Part shown: positions 10,878 through 20,955 of the stretch, in pieces
How positions within the stretch are numbered: position 1 is the first letter of the stretch
How the letters are laid out: the number at the start of each line of letters is the position of its first letter
DNA from: Deroplatys truncata
Lineage: Eukaryota; Arthropoda; Insecta; Mantodea; Mantidae
DNA length: 64,000 nucleotides
Direction of reading: 5' to 3'
Assembly: GCA_030765065.1 (NCBI GenBank)
Contig: CM060988.1
Coordinates: 196,972,565 to 197,036,564, forward strand
Notes under the pieces: generated by a model
The model's input: only the letters and a program-made list of their open reading frames with translations
Database searches by the model: none
What the model was told of the DNA's origin: nothing
Program-made: the position numbers and the translations under genes

Positions 10878-12585
10878 TCACTTTCTCTACTACGTATAGT
10901 AAGTAGGGGAAGTATTGCACTCCACCTAAAAATTCGATACCGAGATTTCACCGGAAATACATGTTTTGAGATACCCTGAATAAAAAAAAACAATTTTAGA
11001 AAAAGGTGCGTGTGTGTGTGTGTCTGTAAACAGCATGACTAAAAAACGAAAAGTCGGATAAATATTAAACTTGGTATTTAGATTCAGTATCTTTCAAACA
11101 TGCATCACGAAGATTTTCAGGAAATCCCCCCACCCCAGGCTACCGTCTACATGGAACATGTTTAAAAAATTTTGATTTTATCAATAATAGCTCTAACGAT
11201 TTTGAGTAAAATATAAAACATTTAAGATATTTTCATGACAAATGAAATGTATATCTTGAATTTTCTGGGAATGTCCCCAAAGGTCCCTTCATTCTGAATG
11301 GTTTTTCCATAACTGGTAAGAGATAGACACAATGTTTCTACACAAAAATGTAGATCTCCTTAAAACACATAATTTATGTTATATACACTTTTTTGTTAAG
11401 TGAACCATTTCCGAGATATTCCTTGTTATTTATTTGAATTTTACAATACTTATACTTTTTCTTAAATGGAAATTCGTTATTCTTTTTTTATGTCCTGGAC
11501 ATACAAAGAGAATGGAATGCTCCACATAGCAACCAGCTCTTAAAATATTTGACTATCGCTTAAAGCCACCATAGTCCCCTTGCACCTACAAGAAAATTAG
11601 CAATAAGATAGTTTTCTGCAAATGTTTATCTCGATTAACATGAAGTGTATGGAGAATAAGCGTTTGTAAAAATAGCATAACTCAAAAACGGAAAGTTGGA
11701 TAAAAACCAAACTTGGAATCTAGATTCAGTATCTTCCAAGGATGCGACGCGAAGATTTTCAAGTAAATCCCTCACCCTAGACTAAGCTTTATATGGAACA
11801 TTTTTCGAAAATTTTGAATTATTCAAAAATAGCTCTAACGATTTTGATTAAAATTCATATACTTAAGGTACTTTCATGATAAATGAAATTCATATTTTAA
11901 ACTTTCTGGGAATGTCCTCAAAAGTCCTCTTCATTCTGAATGGCTTTTCCATAGCTGGTAAACCGTAAGAGACACAAAAATTTTCTACAGAAAAAAATGT
12001 AAATCTTGTTAAAACACACCATTTATGGAGTGAACCATTTACGAGATGTTCCTTGTTATTATTTTTTTTGAATTTTCTAATACTTAACACTTTTTCTCAA
12101 ATTCGTTATTCATTTTTTTATGTCCTGGACATGCAAAAGAATGGAATGCGCCACATAGCAACCAGCTCTTAAAACATTTGTCTATCGCTTAAAGCCTACC
12201 ATATTTCCCTTGCATCTACAAGAAAATTATCAATAAGATTAACATCTCGATATCTCGATTAACATGAAGCATATGGAGAATAAGCGTTTGTAAAAATAAT
12301 TTGTACAAGAGTAGAGAAAGTCATGTGAGTGTAACACATCAGAATTTTTTTATATCCTGGTCATACAGAAAGAACGAAATTCTCCACATAGCAACCAGCT
12401 CTTAAAATATTTGACTATCGCTTAAAGCCTACCATATTCGCCTTGCACCTACAAGAAAATTAGCAATAAGACAGTGTCTGCAAATGTTTATCTGGATTAA
12501 CATGAAGCATATGGAGAATAAGCGTTTGTAAAAGTAGTTTGTACAAGAGTAGAGAAAGTCATGTGAGTGTAACACATCAGATTTT
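10878..12585 (+). repeat. Rep-A head-to-tail partial array (three units)
   Basis: Unit 1 starts with the hairpin ACTTTCTCTACTACGTATAG and runs to GAATAAGCGTTTGTAAAAAT near 11,675. There it joins directly to an internal point of a second unit, AGCATAACTCAAAAACGG. Unit 2 reaches the family end near 12,350, then restarts internally at ATATCCTGGTCATACAG. This third short unit ends GTAGAGAAAGTCATGTGAGT at 12,585. All units share orientation and subfamily (CCACATAGCAACCAGCTCTT). Unequal exchange or template switching could explain this; separate insertions are less likely given the shared subfamily. Confidence 0.75.
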
Positions 12586-13024
12586 TCAGGAATGTATAGC
12601 ACTGTAAAGTGATGTGAGTGTTTACTTCAGCTTTTTACTTTTTCTACCACCTACCTATTGTTAGAGGAAGTATTGTATTCCACTCAAAAATTCGGAAATA
12701 AATGTTTTGAGACCCCTGAAAAAATATTTAGAAATAGGTCTGTACGTGTGCGCATCTGTAAGCAGCGCAATTAAAAAAACGAAATCTCGGATAAATACCA
12801 AATTTAGTTTAAGTTCAGTATCTTCCAAAGATGCGACGCGAAGGTTTTCAAGATAATCCTTCTACCTCAAACTACTATTGTAAAACTTTTCGATATTTGT
12901 TATTTTCTCAAAACGTCTTTAAAGATTTTGATCAAAGTACCATACATTTAAGATATTTACATGACAAATAAAATGTATATCTTGAATTTTCTGGGAATAT
13001 TCTTCTTTATTTGGAAGGAATATT

Positions 13025-13257
13025 TTGTTCTGTTTGTTCCATTTATATGCCGTCTGCGACTTTGCTTTGGAACAATTACTCATCGGTAAACATTTTCATC
13101 GTTTATAGTTGACGGTATTACTTTGGGGTATTGCAGTAAACTCGCATACACACGCACATTCACACTTCCAGACTCTACGTAGGATGGGTAACAATTCTGC
13201 TAAAGAAGCATTCCCACCCTCCAGCTACGAATCGAACCCGGGACCTCTGGATTCAAA
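13025..13257 (-). mobile_element. SINE-2 copy, 5' truncated
   Basis: It is flanked by a perfect 12-bp duplication, GGAAGGAATATT at 13,013-13,024 and 13,258-13,269. On the minus strand it opens inside the tRNA-like head with the B box GGTCCCGGGTTCGATTCG and closes near ATAAATGGAACAAACAGAAC. The A-box half present in the copy at 13,774 is missing. Confidence 0.85.
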
Positions 13258-13404
13258 GGAAGGAATATTGTATAATCTAATATAACGAGTATGCCATAAG
13301 AGATAGACAGAAACGGACTGCTCACAAATGTAGATTTCTTTAAAACACACAATTTATTTGAAACAGTTGCTTTTGTGGCATCAGCCAGCTATTTGATGTA
13401 GGTT

Positions 13405-13524
13405 ATCCTTACGTTCACCACGCTTTGCGCGCCAAACTTGAGGTAGTATGGGAGTAGTAGTTACACCACGTATTGCGGGAGATTGTTTCTAGGACCTCTA
13501 CCGACTGAGCTACGGGGCCAGCCT
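13405..13524 (-). mobile_element. SINE-2-type fragment (head)
   Basis: On the minus strand it begins GGCTGGCCCCGTAGCTCAGT, the same head as the copy at 13,538-13,774. It then diverges, with a degraded B-box region and no full body. It abuts the next copy, so two related insertions landed at one position. Confidence 0.6.
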
Positions 13525-13537
13525 CTTCGAATTATTC

Positions 13538-13774
13538 TTTTTTTTTTAGTTCCATTTATACCCCGCATTTAACTGGACTTATCGGCGGCCTTTCCTTTGG
13601 AACTGATTGCCTATTGTAACTCTGTCGTTGGGTTTGTTGCACTTTTGGTTTTTTAAGCATTAGATCATACACACGCCCAGACTCTGGGGAGGATAGGGCT
13701 AGAGAAAAATTCCCACCCCAAGCCGGGAATCGAACCCGGGATCCCTGTACCGACTGAGCTACGGGGCCAGCCCG
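13538..13774 (-). mobile_element. SINE-2 copy, full length
   Basis: On the minus strand it starts GGCTGGCCCCGTAGCTCAGT (A box), has B box GGGTTCGATTCCCGG, and ends GGAACT followed by a run of nine A. Length is ~237 bp. The duplication CTTCGAATTATTC (13,525-13,537) / CTTCGAATTGTTC (13,775-13,787) has one mismatch. The combination of a Pol III-type internal promoter, an A tail and a 13-bp duplication indicates LINE-mobilised insertion. Confidence 0.9.
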
Positions 13775-14000
13775 CTTCGAATTGTTCGATGCTATGTTAT
13801 CTTTTCAAGTCCTTTCGATATCCAGTTGTTTATCGAATTGCACGCGAAGAAATAAACATTTGTAAGACCAGCATGTAGCGTCCAGTTGTTAAACATTTGA
13901 CTATCGCTGTTCCCTTTGTATCTATAACGAAATGTGTAATAGAGCTGTTTCCGGAAAGTTTTAACATGAAGTAGACAGAAAATAAACTCTCGTAAGAATA

Positions 14001-14428
14001 GAATTAATTGTTCTTCCACATAAGCCGTGTGCTGGATAGGGTTGGAAAGGTAGAATCAGGCGACTGAAAAACTCAATGCCATAGCCGGGATTTGAACCAC
14101 GGATCTCCCGGTCTCCGTCCGGCTGCTCTAACCACTGAGCTACCATGGCAATATGCCAGCACGACACACAATAGTGGTTGAAACTATGAAGCCCGGCACT
14201 TAAAGTACTTACAACATTGCAAGTCGCCATTAGGGCATGTCATCTCAATACAAGTTGAGATCTCCTTGTGGTTTATCGGGGAATATGCGAATCAGCTGGA
14301 GAATTTAGTATCATGCCGGTATGTTGACATGGTAGCTCAGTGGTTAGAGCAACCGGAGGTAGACTGGGAGATCCGTGGTTCAAATCCTAGCTAAGGCATT
14401 GCATTTTTCAGTCGCCTGATTCTACCTT
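14001..14428. mobile_element. FB-tRNA: foldback element with divergent tRNA-like arms
   Basis: The left arm, on the minus strand, and the right arm, on the plus strand, each carry a tRNA-like sequence. It has A box GTAGCTCAGTGGTTAGAGCA and B box GTGGTTCAAATCC, followed by CAGTCGCCTGATTCTACCTT. The two promoters point outward from the centre. The element sits inside a Rep-A copy between TCGTAAGAATA (13,990-14,000) and TCGTAAGTATA (14,429-14,439), an 11-bp duplication with one mismatch. The left arm extends further (AATTAATTGTTCTTCCACAT) than the right. It has no coding capacity. Confidence 0.85.
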
Positions 14429-14505
14429 TCGTAAGTATAATTTGTATCCCAATAATAAGCAATAGAGGGTAGAGAAAGGCATGTGAATGTAACGTGTCAG
14501 ATGTT

Positions 14506-14730
14506 TTCAAGTGGCAAGTCGCTACTCGGTTTTCCTCGTGGGCATGCAAAGATCATGCACGCGGCACGCTCTAAAAATCTGACTATCGCGTTATCCTACT
14601 GTAGGTACTATTCTTATACCTACAACGAAATGTGTACCTAATGAAAGTTTGCCTCGATTAATAAGAAGAATAAGCTTTTGTTAGAGTAGTTTGTAGAAGA
14701 GTGTGAATGTACTATATCATACTTTTTCAC
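14506..14730 (+). repeat. Rep-A fragment, 3' part
   Basis: Family landmarks CAAGTGGCAAGTCGCTACTC, AAAAATCTGACTATCGCG and TGAAAGTTTGCCTCGATTAA are in order. It directly follows the end of the previous copy, again head-to-tail. Confidence 0.65.
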
Positions 14731-15884
14731 CTCATCTTCTCCTTGAGGAGACTAACCGAAAATTCCGAAACATTGGATACCTTGCCAAGTTAACTCTGAT
14801 TTGAGTTGAAATCTTGTTAAAAGACTGTAGTGCCACTTTAAGACCCAAGAACATGTGAATGTTTTCAACGCGATGAAGAGCGCTGAAAGGAACCTGGAAG
14901 TGTCGGCGCTCCGGCCTTTGAAGACTTGGCGGGCGCCAAACTGCAGACCTAGCCTACGATTATTTGCTGAAAGCAACGAGTGTAGGTCAAGAGCTTGTTT
15001 TTGTTTTTAGTACAAAATGAAACCAAGTTTATATATACAGAGTGTCTAGCGTGGTCTTAGAGGATTTTGTTTTTGTTGGCATCATCTCCTGATGCAGTTA
15101 ATATGTCAGTGTTTTAGTGCGTTTCGAGAATATTTGACAATGTTGCTGAACCCGCCGCTTTGCTGGTATCACTGTTTCCCCCTCTCGCTCCCATAATCGC
15201 CCCTATCCCCTATCCTTAAGACTGTGCAGCTTTCAAGTTGTGATGCTCTTACAACTGGTGATAAAACTACTTTTCCTGGGGACATATTGTTACATGCTGG
15301 GTAGAGGCCTAAAAGTTCACATGAAAATTAAATTAATTTCTAGTACCCAGCACGTACATTGAGTGGACGTATACTGACTTGGCTGCTGAAGACCGAAACG
15401 TGGTGTGGAAGTTAAGAGGAAGGCGTTTTTCACTGTACAAAATCCATAACACCAATCTATTTACATATTCCTAGATTTATTTCCTATGCGTTTGGGGTTC
15501 CTACATTATTAAATATGAAAGATGAGGGGAGATGTCCACCGATTCAAAAGCCGGCTTGCACGCGCGATCCGCACCTCACGGAATCTTCAGCAAGACAGAC
15601 GCTATATCCCCATCATTCGTGGCTAGCAAAGCTACCAGTCAGGAGTGACGTAAACAACAATGTGTGCGGTAAGGACAATGTACAACAATAATATGTCTGG
15701 CAATGACAATGTAACCCCCCAAATTATTAATACGCCACATCATTTAACGAATAAAGATATTGAAGAAAAAGAACAAGAACCGATATTTCGCACGTCAGCT
15801 GCCTGTTTTGTTTAGCTGTTACTTCATTAAGATAGCTATAAATGACTTTTAAGGGGTAGGAGTATTCAGAGAGAGGAGCTTGCA
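14731..15884. other. no feature seen
   Basis: More than 1 kb has no recognisable repeat or gene. The 74-codon minus-strand frame at 14,752-14,976 is unremarkable. This is candidate single-copy DNA. Confidence 0.35.
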
Positions 15885-16150
15885 GTAACTGAAGCACAGC
15901 GCTCTAAGTAGCCCATAGTGGGCCTTCATGCTTCCAACGCGAGGCGACCAGATTCGAACGACCATGTGCGATAGCAAGCGCGGGGTCCTTAACGTTTTCA
16001 ACATACACCAATCCCGGCGCTGGCTAGCTCTACCTAAGCCACTCGCAACCCGGTGGTCCCGTGGCAGATGAGATAGCTCCCAGAGAGGGGCCCTAACAGT
16101 CCCACCAAACGCCAGGGAGAAGTCTTTCCAGAGCGGAAATTCCATCGTTC
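15885..16150 (-). repeat. SINE-4-like body fragment
   Basis: GC-rich sequence contains GCGACCAGATTCGAACGACC, AGCGCGGGGTCCTTAACG and GAGATAGCTCCCAGAGAGGG. It resembles SINE-4 body sections but is scrambled. No intact head is present. Confidence 0.4.
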
Positions 16151-16174
16151 CTAACGCAACACACCAACTGCCGT

Positions 16175-17214
16175 CACCTGGTCGTAGAACACTGCTCTAA
16201 CCAATTGAGTTACCATGGCAACACGTCGGCACCCAAGTGACTCACATTTTTTCCGGTAAACCACAAGGTATTCTCAAATTCATTTTCAGATAACATGCCC
16301 CAATAGGAGTTACAATCATAAGTACTTTTATTCCCGGATTTCAATTAATTAACACCTAATAGGGTTAACTATGAAGCTCGGGACTTACAGTCTTATCTTG
16401 TCTTGTTCGGTACAGATTTCCGTCATTGCTCCGGACTGACGTCAGTCTTGGGCTTACGTGCTACCTGTATCAGCCAATTCATTTTGCCTGCACCCTTTAC
16501 CAAGGAATACAGTCTCATGACAGATATGGTTTCAAACTCTTCTGGTTCTATAAACATTTTCTCAAAAGGAATATATCTCATCACAGGAGCATACAATGTG
16601 CTGGGCTGTTTCAGTTTCTTTCTTGCACAATCTTCAATCTAAGTTACCCTGAAACACTCCCATCGTGTTAACATGCTTTTTCACAGGAACATGTCCTGTG
16701 AGAAATGCAGTAGGTAATTGTTTTCAGCTGAAGTCTGTTACATTTAATTAAGCTTTCAGTTAATTTCTTACATGGTTTTCTAATAAATAAGTTGGCATGT
16801 TTGTTTCCTGGAGCTTTAAGTGAGGTTTGGACCTGTTCTTGATAGCCTCTCTTACTAAACATCGAGCTGTTCCTAGAGCCGACTCTGTCCTAATAAACTG
16901 TGAAGCTGCTCCTTGTCTTGCAAGTTCATCAGCTTTTAGGGACTTAACTATGCTCATGAGGCTGTAAGTCACCACATGGGTATGTTATCTCAAAATGAAT
17001 TTGAGAACGCTTTGTGTTTTACCGGGAAAATGCGGGTGAGTTGGAGGAATTAATCTCGTGTCGGCATGATAGCTAAGTTGTTTAGAGCAACGGCACCAAA
17101 AGCCGAAGATCCATGGTTAAAATCTCAGCTATGGTATTGAGCTTTTCAATCTGATTCTACCTTTCCAAACTTATCCTATATAGGGCTTGTTTGAAAGAAC
17201 AGTTAATTAAGATG
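16175..17214. mobile_element. FB-tRNA copy carrying a LINE fragment
   Basis: The left arm, 16,175-16,307, has TCTAACCAATTGAGTTACCA and CGGTAAACCACAAGG. It mirrors the right arm, about 16,965-17,214, which holds TTTTACCGGGAAAATGCGGG, a degraded tRNA-like unit and GATTCTACCTTTCC. The right arm ends in the terminal block CTTGTTTGAAAGAACAGTTA. The left arm has lost its outer end. Unlike the 428-bp copy at 14.0 kb, the centre holds about 560 bp of LINE sequence. Confidence 0.7.
16430..16975 (-). pseudogene. LINE ORF2 C-terminus (RNase H) relic
   Basis: The minus strand encodes KADELARQGAAS, characteristic of the RNase H domain of insect non-LTR retrotransposons, followed by ALGTARCLVREAIKN. A frameshift near 16,770 leads into RLQLKTITYCISHRTC and then ETETAQHIVCSC, matching the usual LTGH...H and Cys/His-rich tail region. 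It is broken by at least two frameshifts and stops. It lies between the two arms of an FB-tRNA copy. RNase H would remove the RNA strand during reverse transcription, but this relic cannot be functional. Confidence 0.75.
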
Positions 17215-17389
17215 CTAGAGTTTTCCTAGGTAGAAAGTTTTATCGACACATTTGGGAAGATCCCTTGCTGTGTAGTGCTGGCTGTTGTGTTTATATACTC
17301 GCCAGCAGGCTCAGCGCTAATGACAGATTCTGAGAGACAAGCCATCGCAACATGTTAATTTTCCTTTTACTGCAATTTCAATGGCTCTT

Positions 17390-17892
17390 CTTCCAAGGGC
17401 TCGGAGGAGACTCCGCACCGATCCAGTGGGGATTTTGTACCTATGCCCCACAAGGGGGCACCCCCTGAAGGGATGAGCAGGTAAAAGGAGACACCAAGGA
17501 CGGAACCGTGAGTGTCGGCACAACAATGACAGGGTCCCTACAGTTTTCAGATCGAAACGCCCCGATAGTGGAACAGGCAGGCCGGAGTTCCCCGCTCCAC
17601 ACAGAGGGTCCAACACAACGTTCCGAAGGGGCGGTCCGTTTATCCCAGCAACCAGCCGAAAGCCGAGGGACCGAGCAAGCTCCACAGAGAATCGGTGAAG
17701 GATGAATAAAGTAATGAATGGAACGAAATAGAGGGACACGAAATTCGGGACTGGAGAAATCGCTCCAGCATTGGCCTGACGGCCCGGAAAACCCCAAAAA
17801 GTCCATGGGTCGGAGTGGGCGGTCACCGGGAATCGAACCCGGGGCCTCCCGAATGCGAGTAGCGCGCGTTACCATGACGCCACCTAGCTCGG
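17390..17892 (-). mobile_element. SINE-4 copy, full length
   Basis: On the minus strand it opens CCGAGCTAGGTGGCGTCATG, with B box CCCGGGTTCGATTCCCGG, then a GC-rich ~430-bp body. It is flanked by TTTCAATGGCTCTT (17,376-17,389) and TTTCAAATGGCTCTT (17,893-17,907). Minus-strand frames of 169 and 144 codons cross it only because GC-rich DNA has few stops. Confidence 0.9.
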
Positions 17893-17907
17893 TTTCAAAT
17901 GGCTCTT

Positions 17908-18347
17908 AATAAATGTTTCGGTAATGTTAACGCACGCGCTATGTAATGTTATTCTTAATGGCATCATTGTTTGTTCCAGCGACTGTACCAGCGAGGAGTC
18001 GCGTGAGCTAGAAGGTTTTGCTTCACTGCTCTTCCACAAACTTCACTACAAGTTAACCTTGCAGCATCTTGGGGCAAATTCTCGTAATGTAGTACAAACC
18101 AAAGCTGGAGAAGCTTTTACCTGCAATGAGCAAATTCTTTGTTTACTTTAAGAGCAGGAAAGTCAACTATTTACCGTTAATTGAGTGTATGCTTTAACTG
18201 GGCAAGATGGAAGTTGAGGAATTATGGTTGAAATAGTACTTCCAATAGCAACTAACATGTTACACTTACAAGTTATACTACTAATACCCACCAATATAGA
18301 GTCTTAGAGATGAATAATAGAAAACATTATACTTTGTTAATTAGGGA
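17908..18347. other. no feature seen
   Basis: There is no repeat match or convincing frame. The 75-codon plus frame at 17,924 has no domain. Confidence 0.35.
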
Positions 18348-18360
18348 TTCCCATAGGAGA

Positions 18361-18533
18361 GTTGACCTTGGTCTAGGCGTGCCCTGCTCGCGGGATTTTC
18401 AAACCCGTTCAAGGGTGATGGGTTTTTTCGTACGTAAAAGAGCAGAATTTCCAGTCACCCCAATATAGAATGGGGCGCTAAGGACCATAACAGTTAAAGA
18501 GCGTCCATAAATAAAACTCAATTTAATTTAATT
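18361..18533 (+). mobile_element. SINE-3 copy, internally deleted
   Basis: It is flanked by TTCCCATAGGAGA (18,348-18,360) and TTCCCATAGGTGA (18,534-18,546). The B-box region TTTTCAAACCCGTTCAAGG and the family 3' end AAAGAGCGTCCATAAATAAA are kept. The TCGTAGATTTACGGCAC section found in other copies is deleted. Confidence 0.85.
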
Positions 18534-18546
18534 TTCCCATAGGTGA

Positions 18547-19193
18547 AATTTCTAAATCTTGCAGTTTTATCCAAATGTTTTCAAATGTTTGTCATATTCT
18601 GCTCTTCAACAATTATATGTATGTCTTAAAGTTCATGCAGAATCATTAATATTTTTTTTAGAAAAATAATTATTTTACTTTTACTATACTAATAAATGAG
18701 GTGTTACACACGATGCAGAAATAGTAATTCTGAAACAACCAGAACAATACCATATTATTTAAATACTAATAGATAAAACTCGTATATAGAAATGTTTTCA
18801 CTCATCTGCAGGTTTAAAAAAATTTAAATCTTTAAATATAATTTTGAGCAATTTAAAAGTGAACCAAAAACATATACTGGTTTAACTTCTGTTTTTTCTG
18901 AGTTTCTCTTGAAAATTTGAACAATATTGCTTACAAACTATTCGTATGGAACATTTTAATGCGCAAAGTTGAGTAAAAGACATTGGAAATAAATACAGGC
19001 AGTGTGCCCATGGGCGTTTAAATGATCACGTGTTGAAGCTTCAAAGGGCTGTGGGAGCAATAGACATAGTGTGTAATTGAAGCTAAAGGTTCAAAGTATT
19101 TTTGAATATAAAAACTAATTGTTTAACTTCATTGAAATGTTGAACAAATTTTAGCTATTAGTATCCTTAATTGTTGTTCCATAATGCGGTGTA
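18547..19193. other. no feature seen
   Basis: Very AT-rich, with no coding or repeat signal recognised. Confidence 0.4.
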
Positions 19194-19287
19194 TAGGCTG
19201 AAAAAATCAATATCGTAGTCGGGATTTGAACCACAGTTCTTTGGCTATGACACTGAATTTTTCAATCTGATTCTACCTTTCGAACAA
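19194..19287 (-). repeat. FB-tRNA arm fragment
   Basis: GTAGTCGGGATTTGAACCAC and GACACTGAATTTTTCAATCT followed by GATTCTACCTTTCG match FB-tRNA arms. They are rearranged so that both orientations are compressed into about 95 bp. Confidence 0.6.
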
Positions 19288-19700
19288 TGTTCTTTGTTTC
19301 ATACTTAATATATTTCCTTATACATGGTTGTCAAAACTCCGCACCACGTATATAGCCTTTAAAGCATTAATTTGGTTTATGCGGAATTGGGTATGTGGGG
19401 GCTACTAAATACTGAGCAAATGTTGATATGAAGACTCACATAACTTTCTCTATCAATGACAAACTCACATACCTCTGTTGTGATCATACCATACATATTA
19501 AAGTGATTCTTCTCTCTTTTTTTCCCTAGGATTTTCTTTTTAAATTTAGCAATAAGTGCTTGGTTACATACAACATTCAAATGTTTAGGCGGGCTCTTGC
19601 AATGGAAAAATGCCTTTAAAGTATGACCGTTGGGTGCTTGGGTATTCCTAAGAGAACATAACCAAACCGGTAAACTGGATTCATAGAAAACATGCAGTTT

Positions 19701-20117
19701 GAGGAAAGGTTCCAAACTAAGACATAGCAAGCCCATGATGCCCACACCATATCTAAACAGAAGTGCGATTCTGAAATTGGACAGGAAGCAGATGAAACTC
19801 GTGGTGAGTCTAATGACTGGCCATGGCAACTTCAAGAAACATGTGTGCACAATGGGGATTGAGGAAAAGTCCCAAACCAAGACATAGCAAGCCCATGATG
19901 CCCACACCATATCTAAACAGAAGTGCGATTCTGAAATTGGACAGGAAGCAGATGAAACTCGTGGTGAGTCTAATGACTGGCCATGGCAACTTCAAGAAAC
20001 ATGTGTGCACAATGGGGATTGAGGAAAGGTCTCCAAAGTGTAGGATGCGACAGAAAAGATGAAACTGCCCTGTTATCGCAATGGAAAACAGACGATACAA
20101 CATTAGTAGTACAGTAA
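19701..20117 (+). pseudogene. LINE ORF2 C-terminal relic with 160-bp tandem duplication
   Basis: The plus strand encodes KLVVSLMTGHGNFKKHVCTM, the post-RNase H signature of insect LINEs, followed after a frameshift by a Cys-rich CRMRQKR segment. The 160 bp from 19,701 to 19,860 are repeated almost exactly at 19,861-20,020, duplicating the signature. A third copy begins at 20,021 and diverges. The reading is broken again by the TA-flanked element at 20,120; downstream, 21,106-21,220 looks like the continued LINE 3' end. Confidence 0.7.
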
Positions 20118-20354
20118 TACAGGGTGAGCCACAAGACTCCGAACCGCCTGCGCGGTGTCTTCTCTGTCCGCGTCCTCGGTGCTTGTTGCCGTCAGCTGCT
20201 ATCATAGAAAGGCGTGGATGAAACCATACAACGTTTTTAAAACTACTTTTAAAGGCTTTACTTACCAACTTTATGAAAGGAGATGCTGAAACTGGCCACC
20301 GTCGTTGTCCATACATTTTTGGCACCTCTTTACGAAACTATCCATCATGGAATT

Positions 20355-20585
20355 TTAGGGAGGAATTTTCCAAACATGAGCGATGTCGTCTAATGTTTCT
20401 TCGGTAAGAACCGAATGCCGCCTTTTAGATTTCTTAGCCTGAACACTTCCTGTGGCCTGAAATTTACTGTTAAGTTCATGGATTGTTGTACGGCCTGGAA
20501 CTTTTACACCTGGAAATCTTTCTGCAAATCGTACTTTCACTTGGCGAGCTGACGGAGTTAACACATGCGAATCATAAATAAACAC
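20355..20585 (-). pseudogene. transposase N-terminal HTH fragment
   Basis: The 76 codons contain SARQVKVRFAERFPGVKVPG and RTTIHELNSKFQATGSV. This is the helix-turn-helix region common at the N-terminus of a widespread insect DDE transposase group (domain of unknown function DUF4817 type). The middle of the protein, including the DDE catalytic domain, is absent; only the last ~20 residues follow further along the minus strand. It would bind element ends if intact. I infer family from motif resemblance, not a search. Confidence 0.7.
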
Positions 20586-20804
20586 ACTCTGTGCAGAAAC
20601 ATATATTTTATAATATACTTTGTGACTAAGTACAGGACAAAATAATCAATAACTCATAATAACTGAACTACATCACATCACCGTCAACTCAAAACTGCAC
20701 AGCAAAACCACAACAGCGTGACTTTGTTTATAGCAGCAGTGCGCAGCCGGTAATATTCATAAAATACCCCTGCGGGGTAACTTAAAACATAAAGTGTACA
20801 AGAC

Positions 20805-20955
20805 AAATCCACACACCCTGGAAGAATTAAAACAAAATATCCGCCAGGAAATTTCTCAACGTGAACTACAGCGACTGATGGATAGTTTCCTAAAGAGGTG
20901 CCAAAAATGTATGGACAATGACGGTGGCCAGTTTCAGCATCACCTTTCATAAAGT
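20805..20955 (+). pseudogene. transposase C-terminal fragment, inverted copy
   Basis: It encodes TLEELKQNIRQEISQRELQR and MDSFLKRCQKCMDNDGGQFQ up to HHLS and a stop. This is the usual C-terminal tail of the same transposase group. It runs opposite to the helix-turn-helix fragment, so one element carries two opposed copies of the gene end. Confidence 0.75.

Larger units (their letters stand above)
12637..14505 (+). repeat. Rep-A copy hosting three SINE-2 and one FB-tRNA insertion
   Basis: It starts ACTTTTTCTACCACCTACCT and ends GTAGAGAAAGGCATGTGAAT then GTAACGTGTCAGATG. The copy is interrupted at 13,025-13,257, near 13,405-13,774 and at 14,001-14,428; the family sequence resumes in register each time. 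With the insertions removed it is about 0.9 kb. Confidence 0.8.

Noticed and set aside
14060..14150. Functional tRNA gene on the minus strand
   Set aside because: Good A and B boxes but it is one arm of a mirrored mobile element and acceptor-stem pairing is not evident; the same applies to 14,335-14,400.
17317..17875. Minus-strand ORFs of 169 and 144 codons
   Set aside because: They cross a SINE-4 copy bounded by a target duplication; GC-rich SINE sequence lacks stops by chance.
19377..20325. Minus-strand ORFs of 177 and 171 codons with internal repeats
   Set aside because: They are antisense to a LINE relic and its 160-bp tandem duplication; the sense strand carries the recognisable motifs.
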